From Amycolatopsis dendrobii (GTDB lineage: Bacteria > Actinomycetota > Actinomycetes > Mycobacteriales > Pseudonocardiaceae): a DNA stretch of 64,000 nucleotides. Below the pieces are notes generated by a model. It was not told the DNA's origin. It did no database searches and saw nothing but the letters and a program-made list of their open reading frames with translations. This document shows positions 32,257 to 40,415 of this stretch, piece after piece. A program made the position numbers and the translations under genes. Where the stretch lies: NCBI RefSeq assembly GCF_014145675.1, contig NZ_JACGZW010000005.1:558001-622000 (forward strand). The letters are read 5' to 3'. The stretch's first letter is position 1; every line of letters begins with the position of its first letter.

Positions 32257-34253
32257 CGCGTCACCGCCAGCACGATCAGTGCGAGAACCACCGCGGAGAA
32301 GCCGTAGCCGAGGTACCGGTGCACGCTGCCGGTGGCCAGCCTCCGCCCGGCGCGGCCCCACGTCGCGAATGCGGCGAGGACCGGCCGGTACAGCACTCGT
32401 TCGATCCGGTCCGGCACCTCCCGGCGGTAGGCGACCTGGCGCACGAGGTAACGGGCTTCGTCGTAGTGGCCGACGTCCACGTCGGTCTCCGGGCGCACCA
32501 CGTTGTCGAAAACCCGTTGCAGCGGTTCGGCGAACGACGTCGCGGTGTACTCCGCCCTGGCCGTCGCGGGACCGCCGCCGCAGTCCCAGAGCCGCGCTTC
32601 CCGGCGCGCCCGGCTCGACGCGAGCATCCGCACCGTCGCGACCACGAGCAGCGCGCCGCCGAGCAGGCCGCCGGTGATCAGCAACGGCGAAACCGTGCCC
32701 GCGGCACCGTTCAGCCGCACGGTGAGCAGGTCGCGCGCGGCCGGATCGCCGAAGCCCGCCGCCGCGCCGACCGCGGGCAACACCAGCGTGGGAAACAACG
32801 CGGGCACCACGCACGCCACCGCCGCGATACCCATGCCGACGAGCATCGCCGCCGGGCTTTCGTGCGCCCGCTCCGCTCCGGCGCCGCGCGGTTTCGCGAG
32901 GAACCCGATGCCGAACGCCTTGACGAACGTCGCCACCGCAAGGCCGGCGGTGAGCGCGACAGCGGCCATCGTGAGCGGCATCGCGACCGCGGTGACCACT
33001 CCCGCTGCCGGGAGACCGTGCACCAAAGCCTGCAGCAGCAACCATTCCGACACGAAAGCCGTGCCGGGCGGCAACGCCGAGGCGGCCAGCGCGCCGAGTC
33101 CGAACAGGCCGGTGGTCCACGGCATCCGGGTGCGCAGGCCGCCGAGCGCGTCGAGGTCGCCGGTGCCGGTCGCGTGGACCACCGATCCGGCGGCGAGGAA
33201 CAGCAGGGTCTTGAACGCGGCGTGCCCCACGATGTGCAGCAACGCGGCGGCCAGCGCCAGCCCCGCCGCGACCCGGTCGCCAGCGGACGCGAGCAGCCCG
33301 GCCGCGCCGATCCCGGCGAAGACCAGCCCGAGGTTCTCCGTGGTCGAATACCCCAGCAGCCGCTTGAGATCCGACGCCATGACCGCCTGGAGGATCCCGT
33401 ACCCCGCCGAGCCCGCGCCCAGCGCGAGCACGACGACCCACCACCAGCGCGGCCCGCCGCCGAGGAGGTCGAACCCGACGCGGAGCACGCCGTACGCGCC
33501 GAGATTGACCATCGCCGCCGACATCAGCGCGGACACGTGGCTCGGCGCCTCCGGATGCGCGCGCGGCAGCCAGGCGTGCAGCGGCACGATCCCGGCCTTC
33601 GAACCGAACCCGGCCAGCACGAGCAGGAAGATCGCACTCGCCGCGGCCGGCGGCGGGGAAGCGGCGCGCAATGCCGCGAAACTGTCGCCGCCGGCGAGCG
33701 CGGCGAACCAGAGCAGTCCGATGAGGACAGTCACGAACCCGAGGTGCGTCATGACCGCGTACCACCGGCCCGCCGACGCGACCGCGGGCCGCAGCCGGTG
33801 CTCGGCCAGCAGCAGCACCAGCGACGTGACCGCCATCAGCTCCCAGCACACCAGGAAGGTCCCGACCGAGGCCGCCGCGGGCACGAGCAGCATCGCCACC
33901 ACGAACAGCGGCTGCACCGCCTGCACCGTGCGGGCGCGCAGCCCGTTTCGCGCGTAACCGATCCCGTACAGTCCCGCCGCGATCGCCGCTCCGCCGGCGA
34001 CTGCCGTGAACAGCCCGCCCGTCCGGTCCAGCTCGAGCCAAAACCCGGACAACGGAAGCAGCCACGGGAACCCGGCGTGCGCGGTCTGCCCGGCGAGAGC
34101 CGCCGCACCCGCCGCGACCCCGGCCGCACCCGCGAGCATCGTGCCGATTCCGGACACGAGCGTCCGGGCCTTGGCAGGCGTCACGAGGCACACCAGCGCT
34201 GCCGCCGCGCCGCTCCCCACCGCCGTCCCGAGCCCTGCCGCCGCGAGGTTCAC
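32253..34253 (-). CDS. NuoL/HyfB-like antiporter subunit
   Basis: A 666-residue membrane protein with about sixteen spans, the length of NuoL/HyfB. KAGIVPLHAWLPRAHPEAPSH and LGYSTTENLGLVFAG are the antiporter family landmarks. A C-terminal amphipathic region and final span follow (residues about 560-666), as in subunits with a lateral helix. It corresponds to Rv0083. Its ATG overlaps the NuoB-like stop by four bases. Confidence 0.92.
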   Translation of the reverse strand: MNLAAAGLGTAVGSGAAAALVCLVTPAKARTLVSGIGTMLAGAAGVAAGAAALAGQTAHAGFPWLLPLSGFWLELDRTGGLFTAVAGGAAIAAGLYGIGYARNGLRARTVQAVQPLFVVAMLLVPAAASVGTFLVCWELMAVTSLVLLLAEHRLRPAVASAGRWYAVMTHLGFVTVLIGLLWFAALAGGDSFAALRAASPPPAAASAIFLLVLAGFGSKAGIVPLHAWLPRAHPEAPSHVSALMSAAMVNLGAYGVLRVGFDLLGGGPRWWWVVVLALGAGSAGYGILQAVMASDLKRLLGYSTTENLGLVFAGIGAAGLLASAGDRVAAGLALAAALLHIVGHAAFKTLLFLAAGSVVHATGTGDLDALGGLRTRMPWTTGLFGLGALAASALPPGTAFVSEWLLLQALVHGLPAAGVVTAVAMPLTMAAVALTAGLAVATFVKAFGIGFLAKPRGAGAERAHESPAAMLVGMGIAAVACVVPALFPTLVLPAVGAAAGFGDPAARDLLTVRLNGAAGTVSPLLITGGLLGGALLVVATVRMLASSRARREARLWDCGGGPATARAEYTATSFAEPLQRVFDNVVRPETDVDVGHYDEARYLVRQVAYRREVPDRIERVLYRPVLAAFATWGRAGRRLATGSVHRYLGYGFSAVVLALIVLAVTR

Positions 34254-34729
34254 CGGCCGGTCAGCTTTCGCACCGCCTCGACGATCGCCTCGGGCCGAGG
34301 CGGGCAGCCAGGCACTTCGAGGTCGACCGGCACGACGTCGCGCACCGGGCCAGTCACGCCGTAAGCACCGGCGAACACGCCGCAGTTCCGCGCGCAGTCC
34401 CCGATCGCCACGACCGTCCGCGGCCGCGGCACGGCCTCGTACGTGCGCTTCAACGGCTCCGTCATGTTGCGCGTGACCGGTCCGGTGACCAGCAGCCCGT
34501 CCGCGTGCCGCGGTGACGCGACCAGCCGCGCGCCGTATCGCTCCGCGTCGTAGACCGCGCCGAACGCCGCACCGATCTCGATCTCGCAGCCGTTGCAGGA
34601 TCCCGCGTCCACGTGCCGCAACTGGACCGAACCGCCGAGTTCACGCGCTCGCGGCAGCGGCTCCGGCCGCGGCGGCGCGGGTTCGGCGGTCCGTCCCGTC
34701 CGGCGGATCGCACGCCACAGCCTCAACAC
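34250..34729 (-). CDS. NuoB-like iron-sulfur subunit
   Basis: A 159-residue soluble subunit of the NuoB/HycG family. Cysteines at 45 and 48 (SCNGCE), 112 or 116 (GDCARNCGVF) and 142 (VPGCPP) keep a full set for one [4Fe-4S] cluster, equivalent to N2 or the proximal cluster. Electron transfer therefore looks possible even though the partner large subunit has lost its Ni-Fe site. It is the first structural gene after the ArsR regulator and corresponds to Rv0082. Confidence 0.92.
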   Translation of the reverse strand: MLRLWRAIRRTGRTAEPAPPRPEPLPRARELGGSVQLRHVDAGSCNGCEIEIGAAFGAVYDAERYGARLVASPRHADGLLVTGPVTRNMTEPLKRTYEAVPRPRTVVAIGDCARNCGVFAGAYGVTGPVRDVVPVDLEVPGCPPRPEAIVEAVRKLTGR

Positions 34730-34762
34730 CGCGCACCACCGGCGCGCCAGGCCCCGCGCACG

Positions 34763-35119
34763 TCAATGCTCCGCGGGGCGCGTGCTGCCGGCCTGCGCGG
34801 TACGCAGGTCGTCGAGCAGCTCGACCTGCCCGGACAGCACACCGGTCAGGATTTCGCGCGCCACCGCCATCAGCTCCGCGACCTGCGGGCTGATCAGCGA
34901 GTAGTAGACGCTCGACCCTTCCTTGCGCGTGGTGACCAGCCCCATCCGGCGCAGGACCGCCAGCTGCTGCGACAGGTTCGCCGGTTCGATGCCGACCTCG
35001 GGCAGCATCTCCGCGACGGCGTGCTCGCGCTGGGACAGCAGTTCCAGCACCCGGATCCGGGCCGGATGGCCGAGCGTCTTGAAGAACTCGGCTTTCAGCT
35101 GGTAGAGCGGCTTGCTCAC
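34763..35119 (-). CDS. ArsR-family regulator, Rv0081-like
   Basis: A 118-residue winged-helix repressor. YQLKAEFFKTLGHPARIRVLE and ANLSQQLAVLRRMGLV match M. tuberculosis Rv0081, the hypoxia-linked regulator at the head of the same gene order. It contains no cysteine, so cysteine-based metal or thiol sensing as in ArsR/BigR is excluded. GTG 35119 lies eight bases after a GGAGG. A perfect palindrome at 35162-35199 just upstream is its likely operator, implying autoregulation of the whole operon. Confidence 0.92.
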   Translation of the reverse strand: MSKPLYQLKAEFFKTLGHPARIRVLELLSQREHAVAEMLPEVGIEPANLSQQLAVLRRMGLVTTRKEGSSVYYSLISPQVAELMAVAREILTGVLSGQVELLDDLRTAQAGSTRPAEH

Positions 35120-35161
35120 CGCGCCTCCTTCGGTCCGGGCCCGCCCGCGGACGGGCTGGAA

Positions 35162-35199
35162 GGGTTCAGCAATTGCGAATATTAGCAATTGCTGAACCC
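35162..35199. promoter_or_regulatory. perfect 15-bp operator palindrome of ArsR gene
   Basis: GGGTTCAGCAATTGC (35162-35176) and its exact complement (35185-35199) flank an eight-base AT-rich spacer. It lies 43 bases upstream of the ArsR start, and the AT-rich centre stands out from the surrounding GC. Size and symmetry fit an ArsR dimer site overlapping the operon promoter. Confidence 0.75.
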
Positions 35200-35292
35200 A
35201 TGCCGCGACGGGGTGCGACAGCGGCTCCGGACCGGTCCGCCCCTCGTGCGACCGTGTGCCGGGCGAGCGTCCGCGCGATCCCGCCCCCTGCC

Positions 35293-36144
35293 TCACCGCT
35301 CCGCAGGAGCGAACTCGGCCGCGTGATCGGCCACCCACTGGGCGAAAGTCCGTGCCGGAACCCCCGTGACGTCTTCCACCGTCGTCGTCGGCCGATCGGG
35401 TTCGCGACCGGCCAAGCGGGCGAACGCGTCGAGCATGGCGTCCGCGTACTTCGCCGGAATCCGCCGGAGGAGAAGCTCGCGCGCGACCTCCCGCGGCACC
35501 TCCTCCCAGCGAGTCTCCCGGCCGATCACCTCGCCGATCACCCGAACCTGCTCGACCTGCGTGAGCGCCGCGGCACCGGTGAGGTCGTACTTCGCGCCGG
35601 CATGCCCCTCGGAAGTCAGCGCGGTCACCGCGACCGCCGCCATGTCGGCTTCGTGGATGAGCGTGGAGTAAACCGAACCGTAAGCCCCGCGAACGACGCC
35701 GTCCTCGCGAATCTGCGATGCCCAGCCAAGGGTGTTGGTCGCGAATCCGTGCGGCTGAAGGAACGTCCACTCCAGACTGGTGCGCTCGATCGCCTCCTCC
35801 ACCGCACGATGGACCTGGCTGATCGCGTCGTGCGAATCCCCGCGCGCCGCGGCCGACGAGAGCAGAACCAGCCGACGAGCGCCGGCAGCGACAGTGTCCG
35901 CGATCGCCTCGGCCGGATCGCCGGAAATCAACGGCCACATCAAGAAAACCGAGTCCACCCCCCGCAACGCGGCGCGCAGGCTGTCCAGATCGGACAGATC
36001 ACCGGGAACGACTTCGATGCCGCTGGGCAAATCGGCTTTCTCCGGCCGCCGCGCCAACGCGCGTACCGGAAGCCCGCGCCCGGCCAACTGAACAGCCACC
36101 TGACGGCCGACGTTGCCGGTAGCTCCGATCACCAAACTGGTCAC
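35293..36144 (-). CDS. NmrA/SDR-like NAD(P)-binding protein
   Basis: A 283-residue atypical short-chain dehydrogenase. VIGATGNVGRQVA (about 5-17) is the NAD(P) glycine motif and VRALARRPEK the second-strand basic segment that favours NADPH. No YxxxK catalytic pair is obvious, as in NmrA-type redox sensors and quinone reductases such as QorB. GTG 36144 is preceded by AAGGAGG at eight bases. It is divergent from an HxlR regulator, the usual partner of QorB/azoreductase-type genes, suggesting a quinone or electrophile response. Confidence 0.88.
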   Translation of the reverse strand: MTSLVIGATGNVGRQVAVQLAGRGLPVRALARRPEKADLPSGIEVVPGDLSDLDSLRAALRGVDSVFLMWPLISGDPAEAIADTVAAGARRLVLLSSAAARGDSHDAISQVHRAVEEAIERTSLEWTFLQPHGFATNTLGWASQIREDGVVRGAYGSVYSTLIHEADMAAVAVTALTSEGHAGAKYDLTGAAALTQVEQVRVIGEVIGRETRWEEVPREVARELLLRRIPAKYADAMLDAFARLAGREPDRPTTTVEDVTGVPARTFAQWVADHAAEFAPAER

Positions 36145-36231
36145 GGGAATACCTCCTTGTGTCGCAGTGAAGCTCACCGTAGGTTCTGGGCTAACTTCTG
36201 GTAAGTACGCACCCTGGGGTAAGCTCCGGAC
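36145..36231. promoter_or_regulatory. divergent promoter of NmrA and HxlR genes
   Basis: 87 bases between divergent starts. GGTAAG occurs twice (in GGTAAGTAC and GGGGTAAGCTC) and CTAACTT precedes them, giving loosely symmetrical half-sites suited to an HxlR dimer. No perfect palindrome is present, so the site is tentative. Confidence 0.35.
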
Positions 36232-36639
36232 ATGGGAGTAGGCACCGAGGCAGGACGCCGCGCCGCCGCGGACCCGGGTGACGCGTTCAACAGCGACTGC
36301 CCCGGCCGGACGGTGCTCGACCACGTGTGCAGCCGCTGGGGCACGCTGATCCTGCTCTCCTTGCGCGATCGACCGGCGCGCTTCCACGAACTGCGCGACA
36401 CGATCGGCGGGATCAGCGAGAAGATGCTGTCGCAGAACCTGCGCACTCTGACGCGTGACGGCTTGCTCCATCGCGAGGTGGAGCCTGCGACGCCGCCCAA
36501 GGTGACGTACTCGCTCACGGAGCTTGGGCAGGAGCTGGCTACGCCGTTGGCGGGTCTGCTGGATTGGGTCCGGGCGCGGGCGGTGGATGTGGTCAAGGCG
36601 CAGCGGCGGCATGATCGGCAGCACAAGCCAGCGTCGTGA
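36232..36639 (+). CDS. HxlR-family transcriptional regulator
   Basis: A 135-residue winged-helix protein. CPGRTVLDHVCSRWGTLILL opens the domain, and ISEKMLSQNLRTLTRDGLLHREV is the recognition helix and wing. The cysteine preceding PGRTVLDHV is at the place used for redox or electrophile sensing in HypR/QorR-type members. It is divergent from an NmrA-like reductase, its likely target. ATG 36232 is used; the leader is short. Confidence 0.92.
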   Translation: MGVGTEAGRRAAADPGDAFNSDCPGRTVLDHVCSRWGTLILLSLRDRPARFHELRDTIGGISEKMLSQNLRTLTRDGLLHREVEPATPPKVTYSLTELGQELATPLAGLLDWVRARAVDVVKAQRRHDRQHKPAS

Positions 36640-36770
36640 TCCACGGCGGCAGAAAGCCCAGGCCGGTTACCGAAGCGGTAGCGCGACATTGGGGTTTCTC
36701 AGCAGCGGTGGCGGGTGGCTTCGCTGCGGCGATGTGCGGCACCGGCCGAGTTGCGGGGCACCGGTGAAGC

Positions 36771-36820
36771 ACGTGAGGGGAACCCTGAGGGAATCCGATT
36801 CCCTGGGGTTCCCCTCACGT
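36771..36820. repeat. near-perfect palindrome, GGAATC-C-GATTCC core
   Basis: The left arm 36771-36795 pairs with 36797-36820, with one bulged base, around a central C. Its ACGTGAGGGGAACC end block resembles the GGGGAACC of the 12.9-kb copy and the CCCCTCAC blocks at 52.8 kb. It lies between the converging HxlR and acyl-CoA dehydrogenase genes, in a 243-base gap that holds nothing else recognisable. Confidence 0.8.
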
Positions 36821-36882
36821 ACTTGCCGCTCCCTGCAGATCACCGCGCCGCTCAAGAACGCGAAACCAAAGCCCGAAGGACC

Positions 36883-38037
36883 TCAGCCCTTCAGCAACTG
36901 CCGAGCCATCACCAGGCGCTGGATCTGGTTCGTGCCCTCGTAAATCTGGGTGATCTTCGCGTCCCGCATCATGCGCTCCAGCGGGAAGTCGCGCGTGTAC
37001 CCGTACCCGCCCAGCAGCTGGACCGCATCCGTGGTCACGCTCATCGCCACATCCGACGCGTGGCACTTGGCCGCCGCGCCGAAGAACGACAGGTCGTCAT
37101 CGCCGCGTTCGGACTTCGCGGCAGCGGTGTACACCATCTGGCGCGCCGTCTCGACTGCCATCGCCATGTCCGCCAGCATGAACTGGATCCCCTGGAAATC
37201 CGCGATGTGCTTGCCGAACTGCTTGCGCTCCTTGACATACCCCAGCGCGTGGTCCAGCGCGCCCTGCGCGATGCCGACGGCCTGCGCGGCGATCGTCACC
37301 CGGGTGTGGTCGAGCGTCTTCAGCGCGATTTTCAGGCCCTGGCCCGGCTCGCCGACCATGCGGTCGCCCGGGATGCGGACCTGGTCGAACAGCAGTTCAC
37401 GCGTCGGCGAGCCCTTGATGCCCAGCTTCTTTTCCTTGGCACCGAAAGAAAAGCCCGGGTCGGACTTCTCGACGACGAAGGCGCTCACGTTGGCTCCGCG
37501 GCGACCGTCGGGGTCGGTTACCGCCAGAACCGTGTAGTACTCGGAGAAGCCTGCGTTGGTGATCCAGGACTTCTGTCCATTCAGGATCCAGTCATCGCCG
37601 GAAGGGGTGGCGCGGCACCGCATCGAGGCGGTGTCCGATCCTGCGTCGCGTTCGGACAGTCCATACGAGAATCCTGCTTCGCCCGACGCCAGCGGGGGCA
37701 GGTACTTCGCCTTGACGTCCTCGTTCGCGGCCAGGATCAGCGGCATGCTGCCGAGTTTGTTCACCGCGGGGATGAGCGAGGACGAAGCGCACACGCGCGC
37801 CACTTCCTCGATCACGATGCAGGTGGCCAGCGCGTCGGCACCGGCGCCGCCGTACTGCTCCGGGACGTGCGGGGCGTGGAAGTCCGAGGCGACCAATGCG
37901 TCGTAGGACGCCTTGGGGAATTCTTCGCGCTCGTCGGCCTCCGCGGCGTGCGGGGCGATCTGCTCTTCGGCGACCGCGCGCACGGCCTCGCGGATCGCTT
38001 CGTGGTCTTCGTTGATCTTGAACAGGTCGAAGCTCAT
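36883..38037 (-). CDS. acyl-CoA dehydrogenase
   Basis: A 384-residue FAD flavoprotein of usual size. The family signatures are present: YGLSERDAGSD (residues about 133-143), the FAD-binding WITNAGFSEYY, the second signature QLLGGYGYTRDFPLERMMRD and the catalytic base in YEGTNQIQRLV. It carries out the first step of acyl-CoA beta-oxidation; the short- or branched-chain class is most similar. ATG 38037 lies just after GAGGAGAAT. It follows a 3-hydroxybutyryl-CoA dehydrogenase on the same strand by 20 bases, forming a short fatty-acid degradation operon. Confidence 0.95.
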   Translation of the reverse strand: MSFDLFKINEDHEAIREAVRAVAEEQIAPHAAEADEREEFPKASYDALVASDFHAPHVPEQYGGAGADALATCIVIEEVARVCASSSLIPAVNKLGSMPLILAANEDVKAKYLPPLASGEAGFSYGLSERDAGSDTASMRCRATPSGDDWILNGQKSWITNAGFSEYYTVLAVTDPDGRRGANVSAFVVEKSDPGFSFGAKEKKLGIKGSPTRELLFDQVRIPGDRMVGEPGQGLKIALKTLDHTRVTIAAQAVGIAQGALDHALGYVKERKQFGKHIADFQGIQFMLADMAMAVETARQMVYTAAAKSERGDDDLSFFGAAAKCHASDVAMSVTTDAVQLLGGYGYTRDFPLERMMRDAKITQIYEGTNQIQRLVMARQLLKG

Positions 38038-38057
38038 CGGATTCTCCTCGCCGGAAC

Positions 38058-38909
38058 TCAGTAGGTGTAGAAGCCGCGGCCGGTTTTGCGGCCCAGCAGG
38101 CCGGCGTCGACCATGCGGGCCAGCAGCGGCGGCGGCGCGTACAGCGGCTCCTTGAACTCCTCGTACAGCGATTCCGCGACCGCCTTCGTGGTGTCCAGGC
38201 CGATCAGGTCGGCCAGCGCGAGCGGGCCCTGCGGGTGCGCGGCACCGCGCACGAGCCCCTCGTCGATGGCTTCCTTCGTCGCGAAACCCGACTCCAGCAT
38301 GCGCACCGCGGCGAGAATGAACGGGATCAGCAGCGCGTTCACCACGAATCCGGCGCGGTCCTGGCACAGGATGGCGTGCTTGCCGAGAGTCTCCTCGGCG
38401 AACTTGCGCGCGCGGTCGGTGGTCTCGTCGCCGGTGAGCAGGCTCGGCACCAGTTCGACCAGCGGCAGCACCGGCACCGGGTTGAAGAAGTGGATGCCGA
38501 GGACCTGCGCGGGACGCTCGGTCGCGGTGCCGAGCTTCATGATCGGGATCGACGACGTGTTGGACGCGAGCACCGCGTCCGGCGCGGCGACGATCTTGTC
38601 CAGCTTCGCGAACAGCTCCGCCTTGACCGCCTCGTTCTCGACGATCGCCTCGACGACGAGCGTGCGGTCGGCAAGGTCGTCGAGGTTCTCGGTGATCCGG
38701 ATCCGCTCCAGCACGCCGGCCGCGGACGCGATCTTGCCCTTGCGCTCGGCCCGCCCCAGCGACGCCTCCAGCCGCGCCCGGCCCGCGTCGGCGGCCGCCC
38801 GGCTCGATTCGATCGCCACGACGTCCAGGCCGGCCCGGGCGCACACCTCGGCGATCCCCGCCCCCATCTGGCCGCAGCCGACCACGCCGACGAGCTCCAC
38901 GTGCCTCAC
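38058..38909 (-). CDS. 3-hydroxybutyryl-CoA dehydrogenase
   Basis: A 283-residue enzyme of the FadB/Hbd single-function type. The NAD site GVVGCGQMGAGIAEV is at about 8-22. The catalytic region LASNTSSIPI and GIHFFNPVPVLPLVELV follows, with the histidine in IHFFNP. DRAGFVVNALLIPFI starts the C-terminal helical domain. It oxidises 3-hydroxyacyl-CoA to the keto form. It is transcribed with the acyl-CoA dehydrogenase. A TetR gene is divergent 140 bases upstream with a palindrome between them. Confidence 0.94.
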   Translation of the reverse strand: MRHVELVGVVGCGQMGAGIAEVCARAGLDVVAIESSRAAADAGRARLEASLGRAERKGKIASAAGVLERIRITENLDDLADRTLVVEAIVENEAVKAELFAKLDKIVAAPDAVLASNTSSIPIMKLGTATERPAQVLGIHFFNPVPVLPLVELVPSLLTGDETTDRARKFAEETLGKHAILCQDRAGFVVNALLIPFILAAVRMLESGFATKEAIDEGLVRGAAHPQGPLALADLIGLDTTKAVAESLYEEFKEPLYAPPPLLARMVDAGLLGRKTGRGFYTY

Positions 38910-38939
38910 CCATCCCTCCGGTACTTGGTTTCATGATAA

Positions 38940-38954
38940 CGGTACTCAGTACCG
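38940..38954. promoter_or_regulatory. TetR operator candidate, CGGTACT-C-AGTACCG
   Basis: A perfect 7-bp inverted repeat with one central base, 31 bases upstream of the hydroxybutyryl-CoA dehydrogenase start and within the promoter region shared with the divergent TetR gene. A second GGTACTT lies a few bases closer to the enzyme gene. Confidence 0.6.
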
Positions 38955-39049
38955 GCGAGTAGGCGAGAGCGGGGTGGCCCACCTCACCCTGCTCCCGGGG
39001 AGCCGCGGCCGATTAGGCTGGCCGCAGCGTGCGTGCGAAAGGTGGCCCG

Positions 39050-39718
39050 ATGCCCGCGAAACCGGCAAAGCAGCGGCTGACCGAGGCCGCGTTCGCGCTG
39101 TTCGAGGAGCGCGGCTACGACCAGACGACGGTGGACGACATCACCGACCGGGCAGGCGTCGGGCGCAGCACGTTCTTCCGCGCGTTCCGGTCCAAAGAGG
39201 ACGTGATCTTCCCGGACCACGAGGTCCTGCTGAGCGCGATCGAGGCCCGGCTGGCCGGATCCGACCCGCGCACCGCGACCGTCGCGGTCACCGAAGCCGC
39301 GCGCCTCGTGCTGCGGCATTACGTCGCGGAGGGCGAGCTGGCGCTGGCGCGCTACCGGCTCACCCGCAGCGTGCCCGCACTACGAGCGCGGGAAATCGCG
39401 GGCACGCGGCAGTATCAGCGGCTGTTCCAGGAATTCGTGCACCGCTGGATGGGCGGCGGCGAGGAAACCGCGCTGCGCGCCGAACTCATGGCGGCCGCGG
39501 TGGTGACAGCGCACAACCACGTCCTGCGGCGATGGCTGCGCGGACAGGCGACGGACCCGGAGGCGGCCTTCGACGCCGCGATGGCGGACACGGTTGCGTT
39601 GTTCGGCAACACCGGAGAGGCGGAGACGACGGTGGTCGCTTTCCGTACTGGGAAGGACCTTTCCGCCGTGCTGCCCGGGTTGCGCAAGCTGCTCGGCGAC
39701 GAAGGCACGCTCGGCTGA
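39050..39718 (+). CDS. TetR-family regulator
   Basis: A 222-residue regulator with a typical N-terminal domain (RLTEAAFALFEERGYDQTTVDDIT; VGRSTFFRAFRSKEDVIF) and a helical ligand domain. ATG 39050 follows AAAGGTGG; a GTG at 39029 would add seven residues. It is divergent from the two fatty-acid oxidation genes and probably represses them, with an acyl-CoA or fatty acid as likely ligand by analogy to FadR-type TetR proteins. Confidence 0.9.
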   Translation: MPAKPAKQRLTEAAFALFEERGYDQTTVDDITDRAGVGRSTFFRAFRSKEDVIFPDHEVLLSAIEARLAGSDPRTATVAVTEAARLVLRHYVAEGELALARYRLTRSVPALRAREIAGTRQYQRLFQEFVHRWMGGGEETALRAELMAAAVVTAHNHVLRRWLRGQATDPEAAFDAAMADTVALFGNTGEAETTVVAFRTGKDLSAVLPGLRKLLGDEGTLG

Positions 39719-39719
39719 G

Positions 39720-39758
39720 CGGCTACCACGCCTCATCGAAGCGCACGCCAGCTCCGTA
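39720..39758 (-). pseudogene. duplicated tail of the YbaB-like gene
   Basis: This 39-base stretch matches 39857-39895, the last 12 codons and stop of the next gene, with only about four differences. Read on the reverse strand it gives YGAGVRFDEAW and a TAG stop, against YEAGVRFDEAW in the intact gene. A few more codons upstream (VPECPV against EPERPV) are loosely similar. No start codon or complete frame exists, so this is a remnant of a duplicated or deleted gene copy. Confidence 0.65.
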
Positions 39759-39859
39759 GCCCACCGGACACTCCGGCACCCCCGGAGCATCAGCCGACAC
39801 CGCCGCACTGCCCGCCCCGCACAAACCGCCCGGCGACGAAAACACCCTCGCCCGAACGG

Positions 39860-40414
39860 CTACCACGCCTCATCGAACCGGACGCCAGCCTCGTACCAGT
39901 CTTCGTCGCTCACCGGGCGCTCCGGTTCCGCAGGAAGTTCGGGGTCGGCGGTGCGGTTGCGGAGGTAGTCGCCCTCGCCCTGCACGACGGATCCGGCCGC
40001 GGTTTGCCGAGGTGCCGCAGGCTTTTCCGGTGCAGCAACGGGTTTCGGCTGGCTAGGCGCAGCAGGCGGTACCGTCTCAGCGGGCGGAGCGGGTCGCCGA
40101 GGGGCCGGAGTCGCGGGGGCGAGGTCAGGCTCGAATCCGGCCCGCCACTTCAAGCGGTCCATCACGAAGCCGCGGGTGCCGAGCGGAGCCAGCAGCGCCG
40201 CAGTGCGGTTCGCTGATTCCCGTTGCGCTTCGGCGTACGTGCGCAGGACTAGCGCGGCGAGCTCGTCCGGCGGCAGATTCCGTACTGTGCCGGACAGTTT
40301 CAGTCCAGTGAGGACACCGTCGGTGTTGACCGTGGCGGTGACCGCGTTGCCGGGCGAGGACGCCTCGACCGACAACGCGGACAGAGCTTGGATCAGTTCT
40401 TCCGGACCGGCCAC
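39860..40414 (-). CDS. YbaB/EbfC-like protein of ESX cassette
   Basis: A 184-residue protein. Residues 1-95 resemble the YbaB/EbfC fold (AVTATVNTDGVLTGLKLSGTVRNLPPDELAALVLRTYAEA broken into strands and a helix), used in ESX loci by EspL-like proteins. Residues 110-184 are a proline-rich linker and an acidic tail. Actinobacterial ESX loci often encode such a protein beside WXG100 cargo, perhaps as a chaperone or nucleoid-binding factor. It is the third gene of a reverse-strand trio, separated by one base from the upstream gene. Confidence 0.75.
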   Translation of the reverse strand: MAGPEELIQALSALSVEASSPGNAVTATVNTDGVLTGLKLSGTVRNLPPDELAALVLRTYAEAQRESANRTAALLAPLGTRGFVMDRLKWRAGFEPDLAPATPAPRRPAPPAETVPPAAPSQPKPVAAPEKPAAPRQTAAGSVVQGEGDYLRNRTADPELPAEPERPVSDEDWYEAGVRFDEAW

Positions 40415-40415
40415 G

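Noticed and set aside
34763..35119. Metal-sensing ArsR
   Set aside because: The protein has no cysteine and matches Rv0081 instead of CadC/ArsR-type metal sensors.
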